A stretch of DNA of 64,000 bases from Doris montereyensis (Eukaryota > Mollusca > Gastropoda > Nudibranchia > Dorididae): assembly GCA_037039925.1 (NCBI GenBank), contig JAXRKP010000564.1, positions 130,001 to 194,000 of the forward strand, in the 5' to 3' direction. Made by a program: the position numbers and the translations under genes. A model generated the notes under the pieces. The model had not been told where the DNA came from. It saw nothing but the letters and a program-made list of their open reading frames with translations, and searched no databases. This document shows positions 1-14,723 of the stretch, in pieces; the stretch's first letter is position 1; each line of letters starts with the position of its first letter.

Positions 1-929
1 ATCATAATAATATGTTTTAAAATGTATGAAATTGTCTTGTACGGCGCATAGGAGCTTTTAATGCTAAGATAATGCGCCTTATAAATTCATATTATTATTA
101 TATTTTAAACTTACAAAAATTCCGAAATTCAGAATTGACAAAATTTACTTTTTACCTGCCAGCGTAACTCCTAGCACAGCTGCCTAGTCGATAATTGCTT
201 GTATGTAGATCTATGTACACACATATTACGGCAGTGATATGGTACTTGTTACTGTAGAGTCTTATCGTGGATAAATTTATAATAATTTATTGATCTGTGT
301 GCTCATAATGATAAATGTGTTTATTAATTTAATGCTGAATGAGGTAGATTTTATTTTTTAAAAATAACTTCAAAAAGTTTGAAGCATGCGGATAAGCTAC
401 ACATATTAACATTTAAGACATCAACTGAAAGACATCGCGTTTTCGGCTTTCGAAACCTGTCTACGTATGGTCCTGTCAAATAGTTGACTATCAGTGTAGA
501 GAAAAAGAAAGCGCTTGTTTTGCTTCTATTGTTCATTATTTGGAGGCGATAACATTTGGTCACAAACTGGCCCCACGGACATGAAACATTTGAAAGAAAA
601 CGTTAAGATTAATAAGAAGTATCAATGTAGTTCAATGCTGTCAAATATATGACAAGCGAATAACAACATACATCTGAGACACCATGCGACAGGATCGACT
701 AAATGCTTTAATTGTTTTAAATGCCAGTTTACAAGAGTTTAATAAGGAGTATGGATACTTTAAACCAAAGAGACATCAATCGATTTGCGTCGTTGAAGAG
801 CAAACAAACTCAGTTCCTCTACTCATAAAGGAAAACAGAGTGATGTGACGTCATATTCGTTGATTTGTTATTCCTTTTTATTAGACATACCGATCATTAA
901 AGTGTCCCTCTAGTTGTTTAGGGTTAAAT
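1..929. other. No gene seen
   Basis: AT-rich single-copy-looking DNA upstream of gene 1. No supported coding, RNA or mobile feature was found. Confidence 0.5.
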
Positions 930-936
930 CCGCCCC

Positions 937-1000
<64 letters not shown>

Positions 1001-1001
1001 C

Positions 1002-1043
<42 letters not shown>

Positions 1044-1044
1044 C

Positions 1045-1119
<75 letters not shown>

Positions 1120-1128
1120 ATAGTAGTG
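930..1128. repeat. (AGT)n microsatellite
   Basis: About 190 bp of almost pure AGT/TAG triplets with single interruptions (agc, cgt, taa), followed by a GGT/GAT-rich tail to about 1175. Confidence 0.95.
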
Positions 1129-2326
1129 GTCGTGGTGGATGATGGTGGTGGTGGTGGTGTTGATGATGCTGGGGGTGATGGTATTCTTCAGTCCGATTTC
1201 TTGTAAATATCCGAAAATAGTTTTCGGATCAGTCTCTCAAAACGTTTCTTTCGAAATATATAATATACTTCAATCGTACATCGTAACAGATCGGTAGAGC
1301 ACTGTACTAAAAAATGTTTGATGGTAAAAACATTTTACTTTTATTTTAAAAAGGTAATCACAGCAGTGACAGGAAGGCTGGTCGTCATGGGTCAGTAGGA
1401 AATCCTGCATAAGCCAAGAGTGAGCAATATGGATGCAGCTTAACATGCTCTCTTCTTTTCTGTTTATTTCCTTTACATTTGGTCTTTCCGTTTTTTGTAT
1501 CCCCAAATCTAGAGTATATAAAATATTTATAAATGTTAACACACATTGACAATATTTTTAATATATTTACAAATATTTATGAAACTTGTTTCGTTTTGTT
1601 TCGTTGTTTTTTTTTTTTTTTTGGGGGGGAGGTTGGCTTAAAAAAAGACTTAATATTCCACCCAGATAGTTGTGAGTAATATTAGTCAGTTACCAACCCT
1701 GAAATCATCGCCATGCTCAAACAGGGTTTACTTCAAATAAATTAAAAAAGTATTCCTCAGACTCGTCGATAGAATTTACACACTTCACATGATAGTGTTT
1801 CTATTAATAGCAACAAACAAACATCGACAGTTTCCCGGAAGAAACTAGAAGCCATGTACGACCAAAGACAATACAACTAGATCTAGATTAGATCTAACGA
1901 TGAAGAATACTCAGATCTAGATCTATTATATAGTGGATCTAGAGGTCGAGTGTTTTTACAACTGTTTCCCGATATTAGATTCTAGATAAGATAATTTTAT
2001 TGATCTCAAATCAGAAAAATGTCACAGTGAACCGTGAAAACGATTTGTCACGACAAATCATGTTAAATCTATTTAGAGTTTTGGGGAGATTTTGATCTAT
2101 TTACAGTCTTTCTTTACTTTGGCCTGCTTGAGTTTTCACCTTATCTGCTCACATCTCGATTCAACGAGTAAACAAACGTGATCACTATTATCTTAGACTT
2201 TGAAGCGAAGAATATTTGGGATATTTTATTTGAATAAAAGCTGAAAAGTTTTAAGACATCAGATTCTCAGAGGCATTTTGTGGTAGAAATTGTAACTTGA
2301 TTAGGTAGGCCTGTGCAATCACTGCA
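1129..2326. other. Gene 1 upstream flank, AGATCT-rich patch
   Basis: No gene seen. A T-tract and G-run lie at 1603-1628. Between 1877 and 1990 the motif AGATCTAGA recurs in several spacings; similar patches occur at 2500-2640, 4060 and 13985-14020. A promoter for gene 1 should lie near 2100-2320 but no TATA or initiator could be picked with confidence. Confidence 0.4.
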
Positions 2327-2418
2327 ATGGATTTTGGATCAGATTGGATCCTCGACAATCAGGAAGATGTATATGAATGTGTATCTGAGGATGAATTCTT
2401 GGGAGGAATGCAGCTGAG
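2327..2418 (+). CDS. Gene 1 exon 1 (start codon)
   Basis: ATG at 2327 opens an acidic 30-residue peptide beginning MDFGSDWILDN. The exon ends at AG followed by a gtaaat donor, leaving two bases of a codon that exon 2 completes as Ser. The first exon is supported by the clean phase with exon 2; no promoter motif was recognised upstream, so the true start could lie in another 5' exon. Confidence 0.6.
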
Positions 2419-5400
2419 GTAAATCTCGTGAAAACCAGTCAATATCCCATAAATTGTTTTCTTTCTTCTCTTTCCTAAAAAAATAATCCATTTTATATAG
2501 ATTCTAGATCTAGATCTAGTCTAAAATTAGTTTAATAGAAAGAATCTAGATCTAGATCTAGTCTAGATTTTAGATCTATTCTAGCTCTAGATTAGATCTA
2601 GCTTAGATTCAAGATTTAGATTTGTAGATCTAATAGTAATAGATTCAAGGTTCAGATTCCAGAATTATAGTTTACATCTTTGATCAAACAAAACAAAAAC
2701 AAATTACAAAATGCTGACATGATGTTTCTTCCAACACTTCCATGAGTTAATGTCATAATTTAATGCAGGAGTTGACAATATTTATTACATTAATATTAAG
2801 ATTAATATAGTTATGATACATCATACAAGTTAATTTGACTTAATTCCCATTAAATATTTTGACGGTATTCCTATTTGGCCAGCCATTCCTTGTGTCACTG
2901 GGACATCAGTTGTTAACCCTTTGAAGACGGATCCTAAATTTGGTTTCATTGTCAAGAAGACAGAGACCTACTGCGACTAAAAGTCTTTGTTGATGCACTC
3001 ACTCATTTTTTGTATTTATTATTATTTTAAAAAACATGCCCGTAAATAAAGTTGGATTATGATTTCTCTTTATTATCAAACTGAATCTCTTGAACTTTGA
3101 CTGCAATTAACTTAGCAACAGTTGTATTGGTTATGAGTGATATCAAGTACGATTATGAGATGAAATTAGTAGCGTACTGGATACTAAAGTTATGCAGGGT
3201 TTTTATTGTAATGACTGGAAATCGAGAAATAAGAATTTAGATTTAGTAACAATAAAACATTTCATGGATCGCAGGTAAAACAATCTTTTTCCAGTCAATC
3301 AAAATACTGATTTGATCCAAGAATTTATTCGCTAAGAACCTAAAGTAGGCTAGACTATTTGAAATTGAAATATGGAGGTTGTCAGTGCAATGGTTCCTGA
3401 GTTATAAACAGTCAAAGTTAGAGATGTTCTGCTTGTCATGTATAGATGTAATCATTTGATAATAAAACTGTACATATATTTTTGAAGGAAATTGAATGAG
3501 CTGACAAAATGCACAAAAATCAAAGTGAAAAGTCAACATTTATATGTAAGTTAGGTTTAGTGATTTACATAACTTATGCAAGAAAAAAATTCATATCAAG
3601 TTTAGGTCCCCTCACCCTACGCCTAAACCAAAGATTCACAAGATTATCAGCATTGTCATTGTTTACATCCTCTTCATTACTTTCCCGATTGTTTTCATCA
3701 GTTTCAGAATAAGATTCACAGCTAGGAAGTGGATAACCACTGTCTGACATCGTAAAATTTCACGATGCAGGCTTTTTATATAAATTTGCAAAACTCAGAC
3801 AAGGCTTCGTTTCAATCGACATTGAACAGCTGACATGTGCAGAAAAAACAAGAACATGATTGGCCAAAAAAAAACACCAGCTGACCAATTTCCAGGCCTG
3901 TGGTAACCTGACGACGGATTGGCCTCGTCTTTTTGCATTTTTACTCTTCGGCTGATAGATCGGCCTTGTCGTCTCCAAAGGATTTTAAAGGAGTACCCAT
4001 TTTCCTTCATTTTTATGTAATAAATACCAATTATGAATTTTTCATTTGACGGTTCATAGATCTAGATCTAGAATCTAGTACAAAGGTATCCGACTAGGAT
4101 AGGTTGCTTTTTGCACATAACATATGTTTGGGTAATTTTACAGTTTAGCGGCGTAAAGAAAGTGGGTCAAATTTGTAATAGTTGTCGGTATCGGCTTAGG
4201 TCTACACTTAGAGGTTAGATGGAAGAAATCTATCCACAATCCCTTTTCCTGAACCCCTACCCTGACACCACGGTGGGGCAGGTGAGGTGGGGAGGGTGTT
4301 CAGGGTAAGGGTTTTTTTTTTTATAGATTTCTTCATTCTTACCTCTAAATGTAGATCTAAACCGATACCAACTGTGAGTACAAATTTGTCCTACTTCCTT
4401 TTTACGCTGCTTAACCATATGATTACCTATGTTTTCTCTTTAAATATCATGCCTAAGACGCTGCTTCAAAAAACATCAGTCCTGCTAGGAGACCAATTTT
4501 TCTCTAGTAGGAAGGCCAAATGATTTGCTAACTCAATGCAAGGAAATGAAAATTCAAAGTCAAATCGGCAATGCCAGATTTCTCTCTATCTGGAACATAT
4601 ACATCATATTGTAAGTCTGTAATCTCTATATTATATTGCTAAGTGCTAGGTCCTGCTGAACCAGCATCAAACTCTTTGATGTTGACAAAATACCTCAACC
4701 AGGTTGACATCTTGCAGACTGGTGGCCGTCATTGGAATATTTGACCAGATCAAAGGCACCACCATAACCAATGCAAACAAGAAGTATGTTTTCACTGATG
4801 ATAAAGGACTAATGATGGACTGAATTAAAACTGAATTAGGCCTTATGGATGCAACAGCTACCCAGTTTTTGTGATCCTCTTAGGCAGTGTTCTTTAAGGC
4901 ACAAATATGTGTGAGAGTTTTAGTATGTTAAGCTTTTTCGACACTGGTCATCTTCTGTTTTTCTTTTTTTCCCCGTTGTTCAATAGAAAGTGGGAGATTG
5001 ATAAACGGTGCTACTAGTAGGTTTCTTTCTGTTCATTCTCTCCCATGTCTTTCATCTTGTTGCTTCCTCTTAATTCACCAAAAGATCACCACATCCAATG
5101 GACAGGATTAATAAATTGCAATAAAGGCAGGATACTATTGAACATTTGATTTTCTCAATAAAGATAACAATGCTATTTTTTCTACATAAATTTATCAACA
5201 TGCAACAGAGAAAAAGGAAATTAGCAGAAAAATTGTGAAAATCATTGGTTGCCATGGAAATGGGTATATTTTGAATTTTATTAACATAACATTTCTGCTA
5301 TTTATACTAATATTTTAAAATTCCTTCTTCATAATAATCCTTGACCTAAACCATAATGAACTAGTCATCTTAACCCTTTTTATGATATTATTACATTTTT

Positions 5401-8400
5401 AGAAACAAACTATGATTTTTTTGTCAATTTTGCAAACTTTCTTTTTTTTAAATGGTTTTCCCACAAAAAGTCTCTTACTTTTCAATAATGAAAACATTGC
5501 TGGTTCACAATACCTAATATTCATCCTATAATTCTGCACATTTTCATAGCTTTGTCTCTGAAACTTTCTGAGGATATAAGTCTAAATGTAGGCTCTGACA
5601 TAACCTAACCTTATTTCATCGCCAAGTCATCGCTTTTCTTAAATACCTACCTGCATTCAAGGGGGAGTTAGTAGTTCAGAGGCAAGGTGTCTGCCTCTCA
5701 GCCAAAAGATCATGGGTTCAAGCCCCACCAAGGTTTGAAAAAAATTCTCTAGTTTTTTGGAGTAAATTTTACCCCCTGATCCGGTAGGTGGATCAACACT
5801 TCCATCGGAGACGGACGATAAAAAGGAGATCCCATGTGCAGATCACAACACTGTGCACATAAAAGATCCCTCGTCTAATTGTCTGTTTACAAGGCTGTCC
5901 GGGCAAATTTAAAAATCCTACCAAAACAACAGAGATCACCATAGTTGTAGATGTGGGTAAAATCAAATCAAATTTTAAGAACCTGCATTTAAATTTATTT
6001 TAAGTTCTAGATATATATGACACAGCAAAAGAAGTTGAGTCAAAGAAGAGAATTGGAGAAATTTGTCGTTGTTGAATGAAGATGTTGATGTTTGTTGCAA
6101 TGATATTTGAGATCAATGAATAATTCTTTGAAAGAAATTTTGCAAGGGAGGAAAGGTATTTCTATCTCTTGAATATGTCTAGTTTTACATCCAATGGTAC
6201 ATCCCACATCTTTGTGAATGAAATACAAAGGTCAGCCTCCTGCCACTTTGCACATTATGCATAAAAAACAGTTACCAGTGCTTACTAGGCCTGGGCAAGA
6301 CTCGCTATTCTATTACTTGTTGATATCAACTACCGTCTTCTCTCATCTCGAGTACTCCCTCTAACGAACACAATGAGTCTGCCTTGCCGGCCTTGCACGT
6401 TCATGGCAGCGAATATGAACACTATCAACGAGTAATAGAACAGCGATAACAGAAGACGCAGTAGACAGACCCAGTGAGAGACTAGTAAAAACTGCTGTCA
6501 CCGTCGCAGAAGGAGAGGGCGGGGGTGTAGTACCCCCCCCCCACCTCATCTCTTACCCCCAATCACCACTGTCATGCCTACTGATGTACCTCACCATGGT
6601 TTCACTGCAACAGCGTGACGCTTCGTAAATGCCCCTCACTTTCAGTCTGGTTTTGTCTCGTCAAGGTAAAATAGTTACAATGTAGGTAGGTATCAAGACA
6701 GGAATCAGGAGTTCGTATCAAGACGGATTTGGGAATTGGTGTTCATCACCTCTGGCCTGGACACCGTGGTAGGAATTGAATACAATGGCTCGAAGCCTTG
6801 TATTCATTGGTATCAGTGATAGCTCGAGTAGCACCCAGGCCTAGTGCTTACTTGCCATTTTCATTTAAAACACTTATTCACAATTGTTCCTGAGAAACAG
6901 TTCAAACAGTATCACATTTGTCTAATAATTTGAGTCGTTCAAGTCACTGGGTCATATCCGTCTATTGGATCAGGATATCAACTTTGTTTCGGGTTAGATC
7001 TTGCTATATATAAAAATGAAAGTGTATACAACACTATTTTTTAAAACAATATATGTAAATACATGTGAAAGAGGCTGTCGTCTTACGTTCCTGTAACACC
7101 ATAGCATATAAGTGCAATTCTGCTTTCTTGACAAAGGTTTTAAAAATGTAAAAATCAGGCCAGTCATAATAAGCCTGAGCACCAGAGGATCACCTAACCT
7201 TTGATTGTGTGTCGCTACTGCTTGTGAGCAAGAAATGAAGAAAATTTTAGGAATGATTGCTAGTAATGGTACATACAGTTTCTGATTTTCTCTTCTTTTT
7301 ATTTTGTTGTTATTTTTTACTTGAAATAGCTAATGTTATCCTCCCGTCTCTCCTATTCTTTTCACATTCCATCTCTTTTTTCAACACCTGTATTTTTAGA
7401 CTATTTAGCAATGGCATAGCACAATAGGTTATCTACAGCATTTGGGTTGATTGACTCATATTAGTCATATTGTCATGTTTTTTACTCTCTTTCTTCCAGC
7501 GAGTCTGACTCAGATTCTGACGAGCAACCTGAGCGTGTCCCTGATCATGACTTGTTTGAAAATGCCCCCAGACCCAGCGGCATAATCAGTTGAGTAATAT
7601 CATTCGTCCCTATCTCATTCCACTTTTGAAAAAAGAAAGAAATGAAACGTTTAGCAATTTGATTAAGATTCTAAATAGATGTAAAAGATTAACCCTCCTA
7701 GTGACAGAGCATCGAAAGCCGCCTGAAATGGGTGGAAATATGTGGATAATCGTGTAATACTCTAAAGCAAGTCACCACATGAAAATGGCCACGATTTCAG
7801 CACAATTGCAGTGATGTTGTAGGTCAATTTTATGAAGTTTGTAAAAATTTCTTGAATTTCACTCAATCGTGCCTATTGTATTTAAACATAGAAAGTAATT
7901 TTTATGTTATCAAAAATGGTTGAAAATTATAGATTTTACACAAGAAAATGACTTTGATACACATTTTCCCAAGGATTTGTAAATCGTTTATATTTCGCTA
8001 TTTCCATCCAAATTTCTCAATGTTGGGATCAATTTGACTGTTATAACAAGAGATTTACAACAACAACAAAATTAAATGAAGCACGAAATAATGATCTTGA
8101 ACGTAATGCATTTGTAAAATGATGTAATTGGTAAAAGGTAAATCCCTACATAATCTTCATAAACAATTGCCTTAAAAACCTGTCAGCATGCGTCTTTTAG
8201 ATTGCCTAAAATGAGAGCATGTCTTGGGAAGATTGACCAATCATAAGCCTGTATTTAAATCCAGATGGATGGCTCTGGAGGAGGGAAAACCAGCAAAGCA
8301 AGGCAAATTGCGTCTTGCAAATGTTAATGAAAGATTCACACCTTTTTGGATACTAAATACCGCCTAATACAAAGTCGTGGAACTCATCGGGTCAAGTTTA

Positions 8401-11400
8401 AAATTAAATAAATTTACTCTATCTTTGAACAAAATGATTTCAGTTCAAGTCCCATCAAAATCAGATGAAAAATAAGGATCTTACGATAAAAAATGCTTAG
8501 AAATATACTTTTTTTCCAATTTTATAAAACTCAAATAATTTTGCTATTTCTGGGTCAATTTTGTAGTTTTTTTTATATCTTTCTTCTTCTCTTTTCAATT
8601 TGAGACCAATAAATGCATTCCAGCCTTTTAAAATAGTATTGAACACTTTTTAGTTGTTTAAAACAAGTTTTCCCGGCTGGCTAATATATTCCAGTAGACA
8701 TCCACTGTGACACAGCAAATTTCGGCAGGCGGAAGGAAATGCATTGACGGATTATAAATACACTGTTTTCTGAGATCTTTTTTTTTGGGGGGGGCGGGAA
8801 GGGGGGGTAAAGAATATGAACCAATCAGAGTCAAGAATTGATAGTTGGATCTTCAAACAGAATCAACAGTTTGATGATAGACCAGGACAGATTTTTCACA
8901 TCAGAATATGTCGGTTTCTTGCAAACTTTAAAAGAGAGATGTCATTAAGTATGAGAATTAGATGGAGTTGAATTTCCTCATGCCTAAAAAGGTTTCCGCC
9001 GAAAGGGTTAATTTTTTTTCCTCTTTCATGGTTCAAATTTAAAAATATGAAATGTCACTCTATTGTATATTCTATATGAACATCACAATTTTTGTATGCA
9101 TGTAGTCAAAACGTGGAATGTGCAAGGGTAGTGAGATTGTACCAGTGGTCACTTCATCTTATCTTTTTGATTTAAGAAAATGATTCCATGATATCACTTG
9201 TCTGAGCTGTGTAAAACGAAATGTAGAATTGCCAGTTGATGGACAAATAAAGATTATTATGTTATTATCTGTTGCCGTTAACATTGTAGCCTCTATACCC
9301 ATTTATTTTATTTACTTTGGGGGAATACGTTGAGAATTTGTTACTCACTGACATAATGAAATCAACTGCTTTCTCCTCAGATGCAGTTTGTAACTTAATT
9401 CCTTCACGCAAGAAAAAACGGTTTCCAGGATAAGCAAGAAGCAACATCACTGGAAAGAAGGTCAGCCAAGCAAATAACTTTAATCAATATTTTACAGCTT
9501 AAAACATCATGACGTGAAACAGTTTAGGTTTGCTTTTTTATGAAGATCAAATAACAGGGTTCATCCAAACCAAATAAAAAAATAAAAAAATCTTTCAGAA
9601 CCCGTACGGCTCATAGAGGCAGAACTCATCTGGTTTCTATAGCATGAAATGAGACAAGTGATAATACATTGCCTCCTGGATTTTAACTTCCATCCATTTG
9701 CACCTGGGTATAAGTTTAAGGAATAGGGCTGTACCTGGATTGGCAAGTTTGGGATGGGACCAAAATGTTGATTTTCTAGTTTTTGCATATTCGGGTAGAA
9801 AGATCATATATATCTGCAAGTTTATGGCAGAACAATGTCCGAAAGACATATCATGAATTGTTACAAAATATTTTATAGGAAAAATTGTCAAAACTTTGGC
9901 ATTGGTTATCTTAAAATTGAGTGAGAAGATTGCACCGAAAAACTGCTATTATGTATCAGTTACTGGACAATCTGGTAGCAATGGATTTGTCTGGCTATGA
10001 ACAAAACCTTTGCCGAGTTTGATGTCCCAGAATAGTTAGAGAGAATGGAAAATTTGGTGTGTATCGACTTGACCTGTAAACTGGGGGATATGGTAGTCCA
10101 GATGCAATGTGTCAGCCTCTTAACGATTGAAACATTTTTCTCTATTTTTTTAGTAAAACCTACCCCCCCCTTCCTACCTCCTGTTCCTGGTAGGTGGATC
10201 GTCACCTAGTCTCATCAGAGATGGAGGATAAAAGGGAGGTCCCATTTGTAGATCACAACACTCTGTGAATATTAAAGATCCCTTGGTTGTTTACAGGGCA
10301 GTCCGGGCAAAATTAAAAATCCTACCAAGACCTCCGAGATTACCTTAGTTGTAGATGTGGGTAAATCAAATCAAATAAAATTGTATTATTTTGGGAGAGA
10401 AAAAAGTTCCAATCAAAAGCAAAAACAAATTAGAAACTTTAACTAAATCAACTATAAACAAACAACTTTTTACAATTTAATCTCGCAGTCAAGTAGAGTT
10501 TCCCTTGGTTCTGAAATTTCGCCATGGATATGATCTGTTTGCCTAACTTGAATTTTGAAATAGAGTGGCATCATTTGGTTTGATCATACTTACTGTTATT
10601 TCTTTCCTTTCCTTTTTTTTTTATTCTATGCATCCCTGTGTTTTGATTTGATTTACCCACATCCACAACTAAGGTGATCTCTGGGTTTTTGGTAGGATTT
10701 TTAATTTTGCCCGGACTGCCCCGTTAACAGCCAAGGGATCTTTAACAAGCACAGAGTGTTGTGATCTGCACACGGACCTCCTTTTTACTGTCTGTCTCCA
10801 ACAGGACTAGGTGTTGATCCACCTATCCGGGGGGTAGATTTTGCTTAAAAAAAACAAGAACATTTTTCAACTGTTGACGGGATTCACCATCTTTTGGTTG
10901 GGAGTCTTCCACCTGGCCTCTGGACTACCAAGTACCCTTAATGTCCCTGGGTGATGCTTCTATCCAGTGTTCTTTACAATTTGCATTATTTTTCTTTGTC
11001 ATGCTTTACCTTCTTTTAGTTTTATCTTGTTCTTGTCACCACTTTTGTCATTAACCAAATAAATCTTTCTCTTAGACAACCTTTCCGGGAACTTTTACAG
11101 CATATTGATTTTATATCCTTATTTTCTTTTTCTTTTTTTCAGACGGATGTAGTGTCACCAGCGTTGGGAAGCCAGACACGGGTATTTCAGCCGAAAAAAT
11201 GGTTCCATAAGGCAGACACCAATGTGGTGTCCGTCAACTTCAGCACCCTCCTGTCACCTGGTCAAATGCATGCAGGAGATCCAGTGGTGTGCTCGTCATG
11301 CCAGGCAATCCTGTCTCACATCAGCAAGACGGAGGGTGATATGGAAGATAAAGTAATCATTCATGGTTATAGCGCAACATAAGATTCCATCCCGTTAACC

Positions 11401-14400
11401 CTCTTTCGCTGCCATGTGCCCATAAACTCCTTGGTGTCTATTTGTGTATGCTATCTGCCATTTGCCTGTAAATTACATGGGTCTGTTTTGTACATGCTAT
11501 ATGCTATGGGTCTGTTTTGTACATGCTACATGCCTTGTGCCTGTAAATTCCATGGGTCTGTTTTGTACATGCTAAATGCTGTGTACCTGTAAATTCCATG
11601 GGTCTGTTTTGTACATCTATATGCCATGTGCCTGTAAATTCCATGGGTTTGTTTTGTACATGCTATATGCCATGTGCCTGTAAATTCCATGGGTCTGTTT
11701 TGTACATGTTATATGCCATATGCCTGTAAATTCCATGGGTCTGTTTTGTACATGCTATATGCCATGTACCTGTAAATTCCATAGGTCTGTTTTTTACATG
11801 CTGTATGCCATGTGCCTGTAAATTCCTGGTGTCTGTTTGTGCATGCTATATATATGCCATTTGCCCATAGAATTTACGGCCTCCAGGCTAGTCAGTTTGT
11901 GCCATGCGCCCGTAGAATTTACAGGCTTATGACACACCGCATTTCAATAGGTTCATGGACAGGTTTAAGTGGCATGACTGCATAAACACTTGTATATTGT
12001 TTGAATAAAACCCTTTCAGAAAATAAACTGTTAGTGTCACCCCGGCACTACTTGGTTATGTCTCTGGGCAGTGAAGGGGTTAAGTGCATTCATTAACGGC
12101 TATGAGTCACCTACAACTCATGACTCGACACACTTGTAACCTTTCCCAGAAAAAATATTGATTTCATCTTGAAGGGTAAGGGTGGTTGGTGGTGGGTTTG
12201 ATCGATAGGTCCTACCTTTTTCATCTTGAATGTCATTTGTCTTGCTGTTTCCTTTTAATTTACCCTGAGATTTCTGAATGTGGTGATCAGGGTAAATTCC
12301 AATGAAACATAAATACATCCTGAAGAGTTGTTTTTTTTAGATAGCCTCTCATTTCCAGCTTTTTCAGGTGTATCTGTAATGCCAAAGTCCCACAATATAA
12401 TACACTAATCAAATTATTATTGGTACATGATTTATCGTAGAATAACCATCCTATCTGAAAGAAAATCTGGTCTCGTGGAATTAAAAACTTTGTTTGACAT
12501 GATGCAATACAATTTCATTATGTTTGAACAAAAGACGAGTTGGAAGTTTATTGAAATACCTTCCAGTAGAAATAATGTTAAATTAACGATTCGGCTTTTC
12601 CAATCAAAGTATTGACACATGAATGTCTTGTAACAAAGTTTTTCAAATATCGATTCTTATCGTGTTTTAATTTGTCATTTTTTTCTGTTGCGTTGAATTT
12701 CAGATGTGGACGTGTGAGTTCTGCAATAATAAAATGCATGTTGACATAGAGGAGGAGGAGATTGCCAAAAGTGAAGATGTGACCTATCTGATGGAGCCAG
12801 GCATTGCTACAAAATCCGCAACTCTGAGTGGTCACGATCAGGCTCTGGTCATATTTTGTGTTGACACATCAGGAAGCATGTGTGTAACATCCGAGGTTAG
12901 ATTCATGTTATTCTTGATATTTGTTTTTAAGTAGCACCCCACTTCCAGGGTGGCTGGATTAGGTGGGAGAAAGGAAGGGAGGGGGGGGTTGCTACTGATG
13001 TATCTTGTTTGTTTCTTTTGATTCTTTGACAGTCTTTTCATCTTGTTATTTCTTTGTTAATTTATACTGAGGTCACCGAAAAGAGTAATTTGCAATGCAA
13101 CAGATTAACAAACAAACAAACCCGCCCCCTCCCCTTTTCCTTTCCTCTTTATCCTCTCTACTGTTTGTTAATGTTTTATAAATGTTTGGACTGTTTGTTT
13201 ATCTTTTATAAATGTTTGGATTCTGTATTGTCTTTCATGATATAAAGAAGACTTTGTTGGTACAATGTAGTGCTTGTAACATTGTCCATTGCTGATGACG
13301 CTTTCTTAGTTTCGTAATTGATGCAATAGACTCGCATGATTTTCTGTCATTTTGGGATTTTTGGTTGTTATATATAACTTTTCCCCTAGACTTTTTTGTT
13401 TTAACCGTCCAGGAATTTTGTATTGTGTATAACGTTTTGATATAATGATAATAATAATGATAATATTAATATTGATATTGAACACAAGCATGTTACACCC
13501 TTGGGTGATACCAACTACGATAATCGGATTAGTATTCGATACTGAGTTTACGCAGGTAGGCGTGAACAGTTGACCTACTGTTCAAACTTTTTAATTATAA
13601 AACCTATTAAAAATGTCAGCTTAAGTGAATAAAATTCTACTCAAAGACGGGGAAACAATTAAATTTTCAATAATTAAACATCCCTTCTGGTTTAGAACCT
13701 ACATGTAAAATAGGGTTACTCTTTGTGGCCTTGCAACAGAGCCTTTGGAAAACAAAGAATGACCAACTCAGAATTATGTATATAGATATTAAAAATAATG
13801 ATAATTTGTATAGGGCCAGTATCCTCCATAATGGTGCTCAGTGGCATCGGAGTGTATTCCAACATATAGCACATAGGTGAAAAACGACAATAAGTGACAA
13901 CTCCACCAATAAAGACAGAACAAACATGTGATGTTTCAGGTATAACCCTTCATCAGACTACAAACAAGAAATATCTACAATCTAGATCTTAATGAGTGTT
14001 TAGATCTAGATCTAGATTCTAGATATTTCTCGTTTGTTGTCTGGCGAAGGGTTATACCCAAAACGTCACATGTTTGTTCTGTCTTTATTGGTGGAGTTGT
14101 CACTTAATGTCGTTTTTCACCTTTGAGTTCACTCCATTGTGGCTCCTTTGTAACATATAGCACATAATACATTTCTACAAAATTAAATTACTAACATTGA
14201 CGTTTCAATGTTATTTTATAAAAAGTGGAGAGTGGGGTTTAGTTATACACTTGCATAAAAATATCGTGTTTTCAGTTTTGTTTTGAACATTTGAAAGTTT
14301 AAATTTTAAAACTTGTGTAATTTTATTTTCACAACTCATCTTTGTGTCAATGTTGGGTTTTTTTTTGTTTAATTTTTCTTTGGTATGTTTGTTTTTTGTC

Positions 14401-14661
14401 CTTAAATGTTTCTGCAAGAAAAAATAACATGTTTATTTGATTTGATTAGTATTTAAAATTGTATGGTTTCACTACTTGTGTCTCATTGTTTTGATTCATC
14501 ATTGTAGGTATGATAGAATGAAATGCAAATTGAAGCTTAACTCTCTAGTTTTATGTCTTGTCATATCTTTCAATGGTATGATATAGGAATATATATACAA
14601 ATCCTCACAAAGAGATAGGGATCAATTTACAGGTTAAATGAGAGGGTGAAGCAAGGGTATG

Positions 14662-14723
<62 letters not shown>

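Noticed and set aside
12427..12835. Overlapping 62-85 codon frames on both strands around exon 4
   Set aside because: Chance frames in intron DNA or shadows of exon 4.
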